A DNA stretch of 16,611 nucleotides from Parvularculaceae bacterium (GTDB lineage Bacteria; Pseudomonadota; Alphaproteobacteria; Caulobacterales; Parvularculaceae), in NCBI GenBank assembly GCA_004213235.1, contig SHAI01000024.1, forward strand, positions 1 to 16,611, given 5' to 3'. The notes under the pieces are model-generated. The model made no database searches and was not told where the DNA came from. It saw only the letters and a program-made list of their open reading frames with translations. The position numbers were made by a program, and so were the translations under genes. Positions within the stretch are counted from its first letter, which is position 1, and each line of letters opens with the position of its first letter. This document shows, one piece after another, positions 5,276 to 14,639 of this stretch.

Positions 5276-6712
5276 ATGTCCAAAGCTGGCGAAGCTGAAA
5301 TCGGTGCAAATTCCCCCCATGAAACGCACGACCATACCGCGGGCGCGGAAAAACGCGTCTTCATCAAGACATATGGCTGTCAGATGAACGTTTATGACAG
5401 TGAGCGAATGGGGGCGCTGTTGGCCCCATTGGGGTATGCCGCCACGTCACAGCCGGAAGATGCGGACCTCGTCATCCTGAATACGTGTCACATTCGGGAA
5501 AAGGCTGCGGAAAAAGTCTATTCCGAACTTGGTCGCCTGAAAAACATCAAAGCTTCCAGAGCGCAAACCGGCAAACAGACGCAGATCGCGGTCGCAGGCT
5601 GCGTCGCGCAAGCAGAGGGACCCGAAATTCACGCACGCGCGCCCGTGGTGGACATTGTCGTTGGCCCTCAGGCCTATCACCGTTTGCCGGAAATGATTGC
5701 GCGCGCGGCACGCCAGCGCGGTGCCGTCCTGGAGACGGATTTCGATGTTAATGAGAAATTCGACGCCCTGCCAAAAGCACGCACAGGCGACGGCCCCACC
5801 GCCTTTCTGACCATCCAGGAAGGGTGCGATAAATTCTGCACCTTCTGCGTCGTTCCTTATACGCGCGGCGCGGAAGTGTCCCGCCATGTGGATGCGATTA
5901 CCGCGGAGGCGAGAATGCTTGTTGCCAGCGGTGTGCGCGAAATCACGCTATTGGGTCAGAATGTGAACGCATGGACATCGGCACCACCGGCAGGCGAACA
6001 CGCCGAGGCCTGGGGTCTTGGTGAACTATGCCGCCATCTGGCAAAAATTGACGGGCTTGAGCGGATAAGATTCACCACATCCCACCCACGGGACATGGAT
6101 GAAGGGCTGATCGCAGCGCTTGGTGATGAACCGAAATTGATGCCCTATCTGCATCTCCCGGTTCAGGCGGGATCGGACAAAATCCTCAAAGCCATGAACC
6201 GCGACCATACGGCGGAGCACTATATCCGCCTGATTGAACGGATCCGCGCCGCGCGTCCGGACATTGCACTATCGGGCGATTTTATTGTCGGCTTTCCCGG
6301 CGAAACAGACGCCGATTTTGAGGACACGATGGCCCTGGTGCGCGAGGTCTCCTACGCTTCGGCATTCTCGTTCAAATATTCACGCCGCCCGGGCACGCCC
6401 GGGGCCGCCATGCGCGCGCAAGTCGCCGAAGACATCAAAACCGACCGGCTGGCCCGTCTGCAGACACTCCTGGAGGCGCAAAAACAAGCGTTCAACCGCT
6501 CCCTGATCGGCAAGACCCTGCCAATCCTGATTGAGCGCGCAGGCCGCAATGAAGGCCAGATCGCTGGCCGGTCGCCTTATCTTCAAAGCGTGCACATGGA
6601 CGGACCTGCGCGCCTTATCGGAGGTATCGCACAAGCAACCATTCGCGATGTAACCCCCAACGCCCTCACCGGTGTCCTGGTTGACGCCTTGCACGAAAAG
6701 GGCACCGCGTGA
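5276..6712 (+). CDS. miaB: tRNA-2-methylthio-N6-dimethylallyladenosine synthase MiaB
   Basis: A 478-residue radical-SAM methylthiotransferase that adds the 2-methylthio group to i6A37 in tRNAs reading UNN codons. The N-terminal UPF0004 domain supplies Cys35 (YGCQMN), Cys71 (NTCHIRE) and Cys109 (VAGCVAQ) for one 4Fe-4S cluster. The radical-SAM motif is Cys184, Cys188 and Cys191 (GCDKFCTFC). The C-terminal ~65 residues (from about 408) fit a TRAM domain that contacts tRNA. MiaB is preferred over RimO or MtaB because of the NVYDSERM and HIREKAAEK segments and the neighbours. ATG 5276 is chosen; an in-frame TTG at 5240 would add 12 residues. The first ~25 residues before the domain are poorly conserved. 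Its stop overlaps the phoH start, making it the head of a long operon. Confidence 0.95.
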   Translation: MSKAGEAEIGANSPHETHDHTAGAEKRVFIKTYGCQMNVYDSERMGALLAPLGYAATSQPEDADLVILNTCHIREKAAEKVYSELGRLKNIKASRAQTGKQTQIAVAGCVAQAEGPEIHARAPVVDIVVGPQAYHRLPEMIARAARQRGAVLETDFDVNEKFDALPKARTGDGPTAFLTIQEGCDKFCTFCVVPYTRGAEVSRHVDAITAEARMLVASGVREITLLGQNVNAWTSAPPAGEHAEAWGLGELCRHLAKIDGLERIRFTTSHPRDMDEGLIAALGDEPKLMPYLHLPVQAGSDKILKAMNRDHTAEHYIRLIERIRAARPDIALSGDFIVGFPGETDADFEDTMALVREVSYASAFSFKYSRRPGTPGAAMRAQVAEDIKTDRLARLQTLLEAQKQAFNRSLIGKTLPILIERAGRNEGQIAGRSPYLQSVHMDGPARLIGGIAQATIRDVTPNALTGVLVDALHEKGTA

Positions 6713-7704
6713 CCGACATGCCTTCAGATAACAACCTGGACCGGCTCATTATTGACGATAACGCCCTCATTGTGGAGCTGGCTGGCCCGCACGATCGAAA
6801 TCTAGCCCTGATTGAGGACGCGACCGGCGCGCGCATTGATCCGCGTGGAAATGAGTTTGCCATTAGCGGCGGCGAGGGCGCACGCGAACGCGCGCGTTCA
6901 GCGCTAAAGGCACTGCATGACCGATTGAAAGCGGGCTTGATGATCGAGCCAGCCGATGTTCGCGCCGCTGCGGGCGAACCATTGGGGCAACGTAAAAAGA
7001 AAAACACCGATGCCGCAGTATCCGGATCAATCATCATCAAGACGCCAAAGCGCACCCTAGCGCCCCAAAACGAGTCCCAGGCAACCTATCTGGAAACATT
7101 ACGAGAAAATGAGCTTGCTTTCGGGGTGGGCCCGGCGGGGACCGGGAAAACCTATCTTGCCGTCGCCCACGCTGTCTCGCTATTATTGTCCGGCGCAGTT
7201 GAACGCCTCATCCTGTCGCGGCCAGCAATCGAAGCAGGCGAACGCATTGGCTATCTGCCTGGCGACATGAAAGAGAAAGTTGATCCGTATCTGCGCCCAC
7301 TTTATGACGCTCTTTATGATATGATGCACAAAGACTATGTTGAGCGGCGTATCGAAGCAGGTGACATTGAAATTGCACCGCTTGCATTCATGCGCGGGCG
7401 CACGCTGGCGCGCGCGGCGGTCATCCTCGATGAAGCTCAAAACGCCACGGTCGCGCAGACGAAAATGTTCCTGACGCGTCTCGGCGAGGGGTCACACATG
7501 ACCTTAACCGGCGACCCATCCCAAAGCGATCTGCCGCGCGGCGAAATATCAGGCCTTGCCGACGCGCTCTCACTGCTTGGCGGGGTGAAGGGTGTTGGCG
7601 TATCGACCTTTACAAGCCGCGATGTCGTCAGACACCCTTTGGTTGCGCGCATCCTTGAAAAATATGAAGCACGGGACGCAAGCCACCGCACGCCGGGAGG
7701 CTGA
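6709..7704 (+). CDS. phoH: PhoH-family ATPase
   Basis: A 331-residue PhoH-like P-loop ATPase. Walker A is GPAGTGKT at residues 141-148 and Walker B is VILDEAQN at 238-245, followed by the family's [26 protein letters not shown]. The first ~85 residues form a KH-like RNA-binding region, and a basic linker with RKKK lies near 95-99. PhoH proteins are linked to RNA handling, and the fixed neighbourhood with ybeY supports a role in RNA or ribosome maturation, though the exact activity is unsettled. GTG 6709 overlaps the miaB TGA and has AAGGG about 8 nt upstream; an ATG at 6718 is an alternative. Its stop overlaps the ybeY start by one base. Confidence 0.94.
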   Translation: MTDMPSDNNLDRLIIDDNALIVELAGPHDRNLALIEDATGARIDPRGNEFAISGGEGARERARSALKALHDRLKAGLMIEPADVRAAAGEPLGQRKKKNTDAAVSGSIIIKTPKRTLAPQNESQATYLETLRENELAFGVGPAGTGKTYLAVAHAVSLLLSGAVERLILSRPAIEAGERIGYLPGDMKEKVDPYLRPLYDALYDMMHKDYVERRIEAGDIEIAPLAFMRGRTLARAAVILDEAQNATVAQTKMFLTRLGEGSHMTLTGDPSQSDLPRGEISGLADALSLLGGVKGVGVSTFTSRDVVRHPLVARILEKYEARDASHRTPGG

Positions 7705-8177
7705 TGAACGCCGTGGCAATCGACATTATCATCGAAGACGATGGCTGGATGCGCGACCTGCCTGATGTCAATGCACTTGCTGCGCGTTGCCACGCGGCAG
7801 CAATTAGATATGCGCCTGAAACGAGCGGTGCTGCAGCACTTTTGCTGACCGATGATGACACCATACAATCCCTCAATGCCAGGTTTCGCGGCAAAGACGC
7901 CCCGACCAATGTGCTGTCCTTCCCTGCCGGAGATGACCATCCGCCAGGCGATGACCGCTTTCTTGGCGACATTGCAATTGCACTCCAAACCTGCCGCCGC
8001 GAGGCGCAGTCCGAAGAAAAAGCCCTTGCGCATCATCTCTCGCATCTGATCGTTCACGGTCTTTTACATCTTGTTGGATATGATCATCATGACGAAGATG
8101 AGGCACTGGGGATGGAACACCTTGAGACAAAAATTCTTGCTGATATAGGCGTGCCAAACCCTTATTCTGTTGACTGA
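7704..8177 (+). CDS. ybeY: Endoribonuclease YbeY (rRNA maturation factor)
   Basis: A 157-residue zinc-dependent single-strand endoribonuclease of the UPF0054 family, involved in 16S rRNA 3'-end maturation and 70S quality control. The metal motif is HGLLHLVGYDH with His118, His122 and His128, preceded by HLSHLIV. The substrate-site motif LNARFRGKDAPTNVLSFP is at about residues 57-74. ATG 7704 shares one base with the phoH stop (TGATG), so translation is coupled. No odd features were seen. A 135-nt gap with no open frame follows before corC. It contains the 8-bp palindrome GGATATCC (8221-8228) but no clear promoter. Confidence 0.95.
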   Translation: MNAVAIDIIIEDDGWMRDLPDVNALAARCHAAAIRYAPETSGAAALLLTDDDTIQSLNARFRGKDAPTNVLSFPAGDDHPPGDDRFLGDIAIALQTCRREAQSEEKALAHHLSHLIVHGLLHLVGYDHHDEDEALGMEHLETKILADIGVPNPYSVD

Positions 8178-8312
8178 GGCTCTGGTGCAGTGGGACGCTT
8201 TGAGATATTGTGACGAGATGGGATATCCTCAACTAGACAGACAAACTGACCCTGTTTCGATAAAAGAAATGAAGGGTAGAAACTTTACCAGGAAAAGTTC
8301 AGGGGCAAGAAG

Positions 8313-9248
8313 GTGAGCGACGACAGTCGATCAAACGCGGATACGGGGAAACCCCGATGGTCAATTTTTAATTTGGTCAATCTGTTTGGGCGGCACCAGG
8401 ATGCGCCCTTGGAAGAAGTCTTGGACGATGCTCTGGATGATGGCCAGCGCGAAGCAGTGTTGAAGCTCTCCCCAGCCCGTCGGGAGATGATTGAGCGGGT
8501 CATCGCCTTCGATGAGCAACGTGTTGATGATGTGATGGCACCGCGCGCTGACATTATCGCCGTGGATATAGATACCCCCCTGAACGAATTGGTGAAGGCA
8601 TTCGCCGACGCCGGGCATTCCAGATTACCGATTTATCGCGGCGATCTGGATGACCCTGTCGGGATGGTGCATATTAAGGACGTTGTCGAACTAATTGCCA
8701 CCCCGGAAAATCATCTAAAGGCACAAGGCCCAATCCTGAAAAATATAAAACGCGATGTATTGTACGCGCCGCCCTCCATGCGGGTGACGGACTTATTGCT
8801 CAAAATGCAGGCATCGCGCATTCATATGGCGCTTGTTGTCGATGAGTATGGCGGGACGGACGGCTTGGTGACCATTGAAGATCTCGTGGAAGAGATTGTC
8901 GGCGAAATCAATGACGAACACGATGATGATGATACACCGCCTTTGACCCCAAAAGGTGCGGGCTGGGAGGCGGACGCCCGGGTTGAGCTAGACAATTTTG
9001 CTGCAGAAACCGGTATAAACCTGGCCCTCGAAGACGAAGAATTCGACACGCTTGGCGGCCTGGTGGTGTCGCTTGCCGGGCGCGTTCCACAACGCGGCGA
9101 GGTATTATCCCATCCAGCGGGTTTCGAAGTCGAAGTGGCCGGTGCTGACGCACGCAAGGTCCGAAAAATATTGATACGCCGTACCAGCACGAAAAAAACG
9201 CCCCCCCTGACCAGGGCCGATTTACAGCCTGCTGAGGCTGCGGAATAA
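8313..9248 (+). CDS. corC: CorC/HlyC-family CBS-domain protein (magnesium/cobalt efflux)
   Basis: A 311-residue protein with the CorC architecture but no membrane segment. A short N-terminal region (to about 65) is followed by two CBS domains at about 72-130 and 150-205. Their signatures are DDVMAPRADIIAVD, AGHSRLPIY and MALVVDEYGGTDGLVTIEDLVEEIVGEI. A CorC_HlyC (transporter-associated) domain spans about residues 215-292. An acidic EHDDDD stretch joins the parts. CorC is linked to Mg2+/Co2+ efflux and, with YbeY and Lnt, forms a very widely conserved cluster. GTG 8313 has AGGGG at 8301-8305. Its stop is 2 nt before the lnt start. Confidence 0.92.
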   Translation: MSDDSRSNADTGKPRWSIFNLVNLFGRHQDAPLEEVLDDALDDGQREAVLKLSPARREMIERVIAFDEQRVDDVMAPRADIIAVDIDTPLNELVKAFADAGHSRLPIYRGDLDDPVGMVHIKDVVELIATPENHLKAQGPILKNIKRDVLYAPPSMRVTDLLLKMQASRIHMALVVDEYGGTDGLVTIEDLVEEIVGEINDEHDDDDTPPLTPKGAGWEADARVELDNFAAETGINLALEDEEFDTLGGLVVSLAGRVPQRGEVLSHPAGFEVEVAGADARKVRKILIRRTSTKKTPPLTRADLQPAEAAE

Positions 9249-9250
9249 CC

Positions 9251-10834
9251 ATGCTCCAAACGCTGATCGATACTCTTCAGCGCGCCGACGGGTGGCGTCG
9301 ACGCGGTTTTAGCGCGCTGGCAGGTGCCAGTGCTGCCCTTGCATTTGCACCGTTTTACATCCTGCCACTGATGGTTCTGGCATATTCGGCGCTGGTTCTG
9401 TTAATTGACGGTGCCCATGCCCGCGACCGGGCCGTTCGTGCGGCGTTTGGCATTGGGTGGTGGTTTGGATTTGGATATTATTTGATCGGGATCCATTGGT
9501 TTGCCTTTGCATTTTTGGTGCAGGCGGAGCAATTCGCGTGGATGGCGCCTTTCGCCGTCTTCGGCATGTCCGGCTTTCTGGCTTTATTTCACGGCGGCGC
9601 AATGGCACTCGCGGCGCGTTTCTGGCGATCCGGCTGGCCACGGGTTTTTCTTCTCGCCGCAACGCTGTGCGTGTTTGATTATCTTCGCGGACACATCCTT
9701 ACCGGTCTGCCGTGGAATTTACCCGGGCAAAGCCTTGCCGGAATGGCGCTGAGCGCACAAACGGCTGCGTTTTGGGGCGTTTACGGATTAAGCCTTGTCG
9801 TGCTTTGCCTTGCAATGTTTCCCGCTGCATTTTTATCCGCTGACCGGGCAGTATCGCGGCGGGCCCTGCTCAAAGGGCTTTTGGTTTGCCTGACGGGGGC
9901 TGTTGTCATCCTTGTCATTGGTGCCATCCGCCTTGCAGCACTGCCGCCGGTAGATCGCGATGACGTACACTTGCGAATTGTGCAGCCAAATATAGCGCAA
10001 CGCGAAAAGATCGACCCCGCCTTGTGGGATCGAAACCTAAAGCGTTCGGTTGATCTATCAGCTGGCCCGTCCACTGGCAGCGGCGATATTATTGTGATCT
10101 GGCCGGAGAACGCTGTACCATTACTCGATGAAAGCCCGACCGCTCTCGGCCTCGTTGATGAGAGTTTACCAAGGAACAGCACGCTGATCACGGGCGCGGT
10201 CAGAAGACAACGCGACGCGCAGGGCATATGGCGGGTTTACAACTCCCTCCTGATTTTACCGCGCAGCGAGGACGGCCGATATGTCGCCATGCGCTATGAT
10301 AAGCATCACCTTGTCCCTTTTGGTGAATACCTTCCGATGAAACGCATCCTGCGGGCGATTGGCCTTGCGCAACTTGCTCCTTATGAGGATGGGTTTACCC
10401 CGGGCAGCGGGCCGCAGACATTGAACCTTCCGTCCGGTAGCGTTGCGCCATTGATCTGTTATGAGGCGATTTTTCCAGGTGATCTTTACCCACATGGTTC
10501 GCGCCCGGAATGGCTGCTAACGGTGACAAATGATGCCTGGTTTGGCGATGCCGCCGGTCCTAGGCAACATCTTGACCAGGCGCGCTTGCGTTCAATCGAA
10601 AGCGGTCTTCCGATGGCCCGGTCTGCAAATACCGGCATTTCCAGCCTCATCGGCCCCGCGGGACGGCTGCGCGCGTCTGTCGATCTTTATCAAACCGGCG
10701 TGATCGATATCGCACTCCCTGCCAGCATCGCGCCGACTCTTTACAGCCGGATCCGTGATTGGGGGTTTTTCGTCATGCTGATCGCTGCAATTGGCATTTC
10801 GCGGCTCCCGGATCGGACCGCCCGTCAGGGTTGA
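9251..10834 (+). CDS. lnt: Apolipoprotein N-acyltransferase Lnt
   Basis: A 527-residue inner-membrane enzyme that adds the third acyl chain to the N-terminal Cys of lipoproteins. The first ~230 residues hold about six or seven membrane segments. A periplasmic nitrilase-like domain follows, with the triad Glu286 (WPENAVP), Lys351 (YDKHHLVPFGEY) and Cys403 (LICYEAIFP), then VTNDAWFGD and NTGISSLIGP. A final membrane helix lies near residues 503-518. Length and motifs are complete. It follows corC by 2 nt and probably closes the operon that begins at miaB. Its substrates would include the lipoprotein encoded at 14640-15974. Confidence 0.95.
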   Translation: MLQTLIDTLQRADGWRRRGFSALAGASAALAFAPFYILPLMVLAYSALVLLIDGAHARDRAVRAAFGIGWWFGFGYYLIGIHWFAFAFLVQAEQFAWMAPFAVFGMSGFLALFHGGAMALAARFWRSGWPRVFLLAATLCVFDYLRGHILTGLPWNLPGQSLAGMALSAQTAAFWGVYGLSLVVLCLAMFPAAFLSADRAVSRRALLKGLLVCLTGAVVILVIGAIRLAALPPVDRDDVHLRIVQPNIAQREKIDPALWDRNLKRSVDLSAGPSTGSGDIIVIWPENAVPLLDESPTALGLVDESLPRNSTLITGAVRRQRDAQGIWRVYNSLLILPRSEDGRYVAMRYDKHHLVPFGEYLPMKRILRAIGLAQLAPYEDGFTPGSGPQTLNLPSGSVAPLICYEAIFPGDLYPHGSRPEWLLTVTNDAWFGDAAGPRQHLDQARLRSIESGLPMARSANTGISSLIGPAGRLRASVDLYQTGVIDIALPASIAPTLYSRIRDWGFFVMLIAAIGISRLPDRTARQG

Positions 10835-11033
10835 AAAAGCATGCGCTTGCACATATCCCTCGCCACATGCGAATACTGTTAACCGTTAGAAATTAAAATC
10901 AGACTAGAAAATACCGACCGCGGTGCCAAAAAGCAGATCTGCCGCAATAGAGAATTAATTAGGACACCTCACACTCCCATAGCACATCCAAGATGTTGCC
11001 GCTGGCGTGCCGTGTCGCGAAAAAGGTGTTGGG

Positions 11034-11453
11034 ATGGAAAAAGACAAAAAACCACACCCGATCGATATTCATGTCGGCGCACGCGTTCGCATGCGCCGAA
11101 CCATGTTGGGTATGAGCCAAGATAAACTTGGAGATTCCCTGGGCCTCACGTTTCAACAGATCCAGAAATACGAAAAAGGCGTCAACCGCATTGGCGCAAG
11201 CCGTCTGTTTGAAATCGCGAAGGTCTTGGAAATCCCCATTCAATTTCTGTTTGAAGACTTCGACAGCTTCACCAATACGCCTTACGGGTTTGCAGAAAAC
11301 GCCCCCGATTCCGATAGCTCAATGTTAATGGATTTTCTCAGTTCGCCGGAAGGAATACAGCTTTGCCGGCATTTCGCGCAAATCGAAGACCCCCGTGTTC
11401 GCCGCCGCGTTATTGATCTGGTGAAGACCCTCTCGGACAAAGAAGGAGAGTAA
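11034..11453 (+). CDS. XRE-family regulator upstream of metK
   Basis: A 139-residue helix-turn-helix protein. The XRE domain spans about residues 14-75 ([43 protein letters not shown] condensed: helices around [11 protein letters not shown] and [11 protein letters not shown]). It ends in IPIQFLFED and is followed by a ~60-residue tail with a basic helix ([15 protein letters not shown]). This form occurs widely in alphaproteobacteria between lnt and metK; related proteins have been studied as developmental or stress regulators. ATG 11034 has AAAGG about 7 nt upstream. The 199-nt gap from lnt is AT-richer than its surroundings and suggests a separate promoter, although I cannot place one with confidence. 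Its target is not known, and no palindromic operator is evident. Confidence 0.88.
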   Translation: MEKDKKPHPIDIHVGARVRMRRTMLGMSQDKLGDSLGLTFQQIQKYEKGVNRIGASRLFEIAKVLEIPIQFLFEDFDSFTNTPYGFAENAPDSDSSMLMDFLSSPEGIQLCRHFAQIEDPRVRRRVIDLVKTLSDKEGE

Positions 11454-11482
11454 CGCGCCATTTCGCTAGACAGGGCTGCGCC

Positions 11483-11542
11483 GCTCGTTTAGAAGCCCCA
11501 AAGAGTGATATAAACATTTCCTTATATGGGGTTTCGGCGAGC
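11483..11542 (+). promoter_or_regulatory. Structured metK leader: candidate cis-regulatory RNA (or promoter)
   Basis: Three stacked helices can form. GCTCG (11483-11487) pairs with CGAGC (11538-11542). AAGCCCC (11493-11499) pairs with GGGGTTT (11528-11534), allowing one G-U. ATATAA (11508-11513) pairs with TTATAT (11522-11527) around an 8-nt loop. The outer helix ends at the base before the metK ATG, so the only G-rich region that could serve the ribosome lies inside the structure. I could not match it to SAM-II, SAM-V or SAM/SAH consensus features. Alternatively TATAAA at 11509-11514 is a -10 element, and the hairpin would then not be transcribed whole. Confidence 0.45.
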
Positions 11543-12769
11543 ATGGCGCGAAAAAATTACCTCTTCACCAGTGAAAGCGTATCTGAGGGTCACCCGGACA
11601 AGGTATGTGACCGCATTTCCGATGAAATTGTCGATCTCGTCTACCGCGAGGCACTGACCGGCTCGATGGACCCGTGGGCGGTGCGCTGCGCATGCGAGAC
11701 ACTCACCACTACGAACAAGGTTGTTATCGCTGGCGAAGTGCGGATCCCGGAAAAATTTGTCGCTGGCGATGGCGTCGTCAAGGAGCCGTTTGTGGATGCG
11801 GCCCGCGCAGCGATCAAGGATATCGGCTACGAGCAGGATGGTTTCCATTGGGAGAGCGCCGATGTGGACGTTCTCTTACACGCGCAGTCGGCAGACATTG
11901 CCCAGGGCGTCGATAATGCGGCCGACGCCGACAATCAGGAAGGGGCGGGCGACCAAGGCATTATGTTCGGTTATGCCTGCCGGGAAACGGCGGCATTGAT
12001 GCCGGCACCGATTTATTACAGTCATCGCATTCTTCAGGACCTGGCAACGGCGCGCCATAACAAGAATGGCGAAGCGGGCTATCTCGGCCCCGACGCGAAA
12101 AGCCAGGTCACCGTTCGTTATGCCGACGGCGCGCCGCGTGAAATCACGTCGATCGTTCTTTCTACACAACACCTGGATGCGTCCTGGTCATCGGCAAAAG
12201 TGCGGGAGGTTGTAGAACCCCATATTCGCGATGCCTGTGCGGGCCTTCCAATTGCGGCGGATTGCGAATGGCACGTCAACCCAACCGGCAAGTTTGTCAT
12301 CGGTGGACCGGACGGTGATGCGGGCCTCACCGGGCGCAAGATCATCGTCGACACCTATGGCGGCGCAGCACCCCATGGTGGTGGTGCCTTTTCTGGTAAA
12401 GACACAACAAAAGTGGACCGCTCAGCGGCCTATGCGGCGCGCTACCTGGCGAAAAATGTCGTCGCGGCGGATCTCGCCGAGCGCTGTACCATCCAGCTTT
12501 CCTATGCGATCGGGGTTGCACACCCTCTATCAGTTTATGTTGATCTTCATGATACGGGTAAGGACGTTGCACCGGCGGCATTGGAAAAAGTCCTGCGCGA
12601 GGTGATGGACCTGTCGCCTTCTGGCATTCGCCGGCATTTAGCCCTCAACAAGCCGATCTATGCGCGTACGGCAGCTTATGGCCACTTTGGCCGCGCCGCA
12701 GATGCCGATGGCGGGTTCTCCTGGGAAAAAACCGACCTCGCTGATGCACTAAAGACGGCGCTGCGCTAG
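11543..12769 (+). CDS. metK: S-adenosylmethionine synthase MetK
   Basis: A 408-residue enzyme making SAM from methionine and ATP. Signatures are GHPDK (residues 16-20), [13 protein letters not shown] (133-145) and the phosphate loop GGGAFSGKD (279-287). The opening residues [20 protein letters not shown] are standard for the family in alphaproteobacteria, which fixes the ATG at 11543. The protein is slightly longer than the E. coli enzyme, as is common in this class. The gene follows an XRE regulator by 89 nt with a foldable leader. No strong Shine-Dalgarno is seen close to the start; GGGG lies 12 nt away. MetK feeds methyl donor to MiaB and RsmI in the same window, a shared substrate but not evidence of co-regulation. 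Confidence 0.96.
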   Translation: MARKNYLFTSESVSEGHPDKVCDRISDEIVDLVYREALTGSMDPWAVRCACETLTTTNKVVIAGEVRIPEKFVAGDGVVKEPFVDAARAAIKDIGYEQDGFHWESADVDVLLHAQSADIAQGVDNAADADNQEGAGDQGIMFGYACRETAALMPAPIYYSHRILQDLATARHNKNGEAGYLGPDAKSQVTVRYADGAPREITSIVLSTQHLDASWSSAKVREVVEPHIRDACAGLPIAADCEWHVNPTGKFVIGGPDGDAGLTGRKIIVDTYGGAAPHGGGAFSGKDTTKVDRSAAYAARYLAKNVVAADLAERCTIQLSYAIGVAHPLSVYVDLHDTGKDVAPAALEKVLREVMDLSPSGIRRHLALNKPIYARTAAYGHFGRAADADGGFSWEKTDLADALKTALR

Positions 12770-12826
12770 TATCATCGCCTTTGTTGTGGCCCCACACCTG
12801 CCACGAATACGGATGGAGAAACCCCA

Positions 12827-13441
12827 GTGGCACGTCGACTTGACGGCGATCAGCTTGTGATTGCCAGCCATAACGCCGGCAAACTCCGTGAAATCGATGC
12901 ATTGGTGAAACCATTCGGGTTCAACGCGATCTCAGTCGGGGAGTTTGGCGCGCCCGCGCCTGCAGAAACAGCGACAAGCTTTGCCGGAAACGCGGCGATC
13001 AAGGCGCACGCCGCATCACAACAATCCGGCTTACCGGCCTTGGCAGATGACTCTGGCCTGGAGGTGACGGCCCTGAACGGTGCACCTGGCATTTACGCAG
13101 CGGACTGGGCAGAAGAAACCCCCGGGGGACCGCGCGATTTCGACAGGGCCATGCTGCGGGTCCACAACGCCATGCGCGAGAGCAAATCCGACGATCCATC
13201 AGCACGCTTTGTGTGTTGTTTGTGCCTTGCATGGCCCGACGGCCATCAGGAAACCTTCCAGGGTATCGTCCAAGGCGAGATCGTCTGGCCACCGCGCGGG
13301 CACAATGGCTTTGGCTATGACCCGGTATTCCTCTACCCGGAACTTGGACGCACCTTCGCGGAGATCGACCCGGCTTTAAAACACAGCCTGTCCCACCGCG
13401 CTGACGCCTTCGCCCAATTGACGGCCGCGTGCCTTGCCTGA
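12827..13441 (+). CDS. rdgB: Non-canonical purine NTP pyrophosphatase (RdgB/HAM1)
   Basis: A 204-residue house-cleaning enzyme that hydrolyses ITP, dITP and XTP to monophosphates, keeping deaminated purines out of DNA and RNA. Motifs are SHNAGKLREI (residues 14-23), SFAGNAAIKA, ALADDSGLEVTALNGAPGIYAADWA (71-95), GHNGFGYDPVF (158-168) and SHRADAF near the end. GTG 12827 has GGAG at 12815-12818, 8 nt upstream. Its 3' end overlaps hemW by 8 nt if the TTG start of hemW is right. A 57-nt gap separates it from metK and contains only the short palindrome TGTGGCCCCACA (12784-12795). In related genomes the usual partners are rph and hemW; only hemW is here. Confidence 0.94.
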   Translation: MARRLDGDQLVIASHNAGKLREIDALVKPFGFNAISVGEFGAPAPAETATSFAGNAAIKAHAASQQSGLPALADDSGLEVTALNGAPGIYAADWAEETPGGPRDFDRAMLRVHNAMRESKSDDPSARFVCCLCLAWPDGHQETFQGIVQGEIVWPPRGHNGFGYDPVFLYPELGRTFAEIDPALKHSLSHRADAFAQLTAACLA

Positions 13442-14573
13442 CGTGGTGGAAAAGGGTTTTGGCCTGTATATCCATTGGCCGTTCTGTACACGGATATGTC
13501 CCTATTGCGATTTCAACATCTATAAAGATCGTGGCGCCGACACCGCAAAATGGACGGATGCTTTCATATCTGAGATCAACCATTGGGCAGTACAAACGCC
13601 AGGCCGACGCTTGACCAGCATTTATTTCGGGGGCGGCACCCCCTCGCTCGCTGCGCCGGAGCTGGTTCACACAGTCATTAACGCAGCCCGTAGCGCATGG
13701 CCCACCAATGACAATATAGAAATTACCCTTGAGGCAAATCCAACCGATGCGGAACAAGCCCGGTTTTCGGCATTCCACGGCTCCGGCGTCAATCGCCTCT
13801 CCTTGGGTATTCAGTCTTTTGACGACACCGCCTTACAGTTTCTTGGGCGCAATCATACAGGTCACGAAGCCCGCTATGCGCTCGACCTCGCGCTGAAAAT
13901 CTTTGGCAATGTCACATTTGATCTTATCTACGCCCTTCCCGATCAAACCGAAGAGGCATGGCAATCCAGCCTGCGAAAAGCGCTATCGATCGGCGCGCCA
14001 CATTTATCCGCTTACCAATTAACAATCGAACCAGGTACCGCATTTGAAAAGGCCGTGGAACGGGGCACCTTCGCCCCGGCGGACGATGATCACGGGGCCG
14101 CGCTTTATGACATCACCCAATCAGAAGCGGAACGCGCTGGCCGGCCCAGATATGAGATCTCGAACCATGCAAGCCCCGGTTTTGAATCGCGCCATAATTT
14201 AACCTATTGGCGGGGGGGCGATTACATCGGCATTGGCCCTGGTGCCCACGGCCGGGTCACAATTGATGGCACACGCCGCGCCACCGAAACGCACCGGGCA
14301 CCGCAAAAATATCTCACCGCCGTGAATGACCATGGGCATGGCATTTGCCTCGATGACCCCCTGTCGCGCGATGACGTTTTCGCGGAAAAACTCACCATGG
14401 GCCTTCGAATGCAAGAAGGCGTCTCACTATCGCAGCTGGAATTCGCGCAGCTGGCCGACCGTATCAAAGTCTTGCAGGCAGACGGGTTTATCGAGATCAA
14501 TGGACCGCACCTAAGCGCGAGCGCTGCAGGGCAACGGATCCTAAATTCACTTCTCAGCACACTGCTGATATAA
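13434..14573 (+). CDS. hemW: HemW-type radical SAM protein (coproporphyrinogen oxidase-like heme chaperone)
   Basis: A protein of up to 379 residues of the HemN/HemW radical-SAM group. The cluster motif is Cys18, Cys22 and Cys25 in CTRICPYCDFN. YFGGGTPS (64-71), NRLSLGIQSFDD and TFDLIYALPDQ follow, and a C-terminal HemN_C part begins near HNLTYWRGGDYIGIGPGAHG. The short N-terminus and the absence of the extra cysteine of HemN (CxxxCxxC followed by Asp-Phe rather than CxxCxC) fit HemW, a heme-binding chaperone, and not coproporphyrinogen dehydrogenase. The start is uncertain: TTG 13434 overlaps rdgB, while GTG codons at 13443 and 13446 are in frame and would shorten it by 3-4 residues. None has a good Shine-Dalgarno, so coupling to rdgB is likely. 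Confidence 0.9.
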   Translation: MPDVVEKGFGLYIHWPFCTRICPYCDFNIYKDRGADTAKWTDAFISEINHWAVQTPGRRLTSIYFGGGTPSLAAPELVHTVINAARSAWPTNDNIEITLEANPTDAEQARFSAFHGSGVNRLSLGIQSFDDTALQFLGRNHTGHEARYALDLALKIFGNVTFDLIYALPDQTEEAWQSSLRKALSIGAPHLSAYQLTIEPGTAFEKAVERGTFAPADDDHGAALYDITQSEAERAGRPRYEISNHASPGFESRHNLTYWRGGDYIGIGPGAHGRVTIDGTRRATETHRAPQKYLTAVNDHGHGICLDDPLSRDDVFAEKLTMGLRMQEGVSLSQLEFAQLADRIKVLQADGFIEINGPHLSASAAGQRILNSLLSTLLI

Positions 14574-14588
14574 AGGCATGCCGCTTAA

Positions 14589-14621
14589 CTGGCTGACAAT
14601 CGCCCCGCGCATTGTAGCCAG
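14589..14621. terminator. Hairpin between convergent hemW and the lipoprotein gene
   Basis: CTGGCT (14589-14594) pairs with AGCCAG (14616-14621) and ACAAT (14596-14600) with ATTGT (14611-14615). This gives an 11-bp stem with a single bulged G and a 10-nt loop. It sits between two convergent stops (14573 and 14640), where a bidirectional terminator is expected. Neither side has a real T-tract, so it may work with Rho or as a 3'-end stabiliser. Confidence 0.55.
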
Positions 14622-14639
14622 CAAAAGCCGGAATGAAAA

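Noticed and set aside
8200..8228. TTGAGA and GATATC before corC as an internal promoter
   Set aside because: Only about half of the -10 positions match, and the gene belongs to a conserved co-oriented cluster, so I could not support it.
10868..10900. TTAACC/TTAG motifs upstream of the XRE gene as a CtrA binding site
   Set aside because: The spacing between TTAA elements is 10 bp and not the required 7 bp, so the consensus is not met.
12784..12795. Perfect palindrome TGTGGCCCCACA after metK as a terminator
   Set aside because: The arms leave only two bases for a loop and no T-tract follows; at most a 4-bp stem could form in RNA.
12999..13778. A 259-residue minus-strand open frame across the rdgB-hemW junction
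   Set aside because: It is antisense to two well-supported genes, is rich in Arg, Gly and Cys, and has no recognisable motif.
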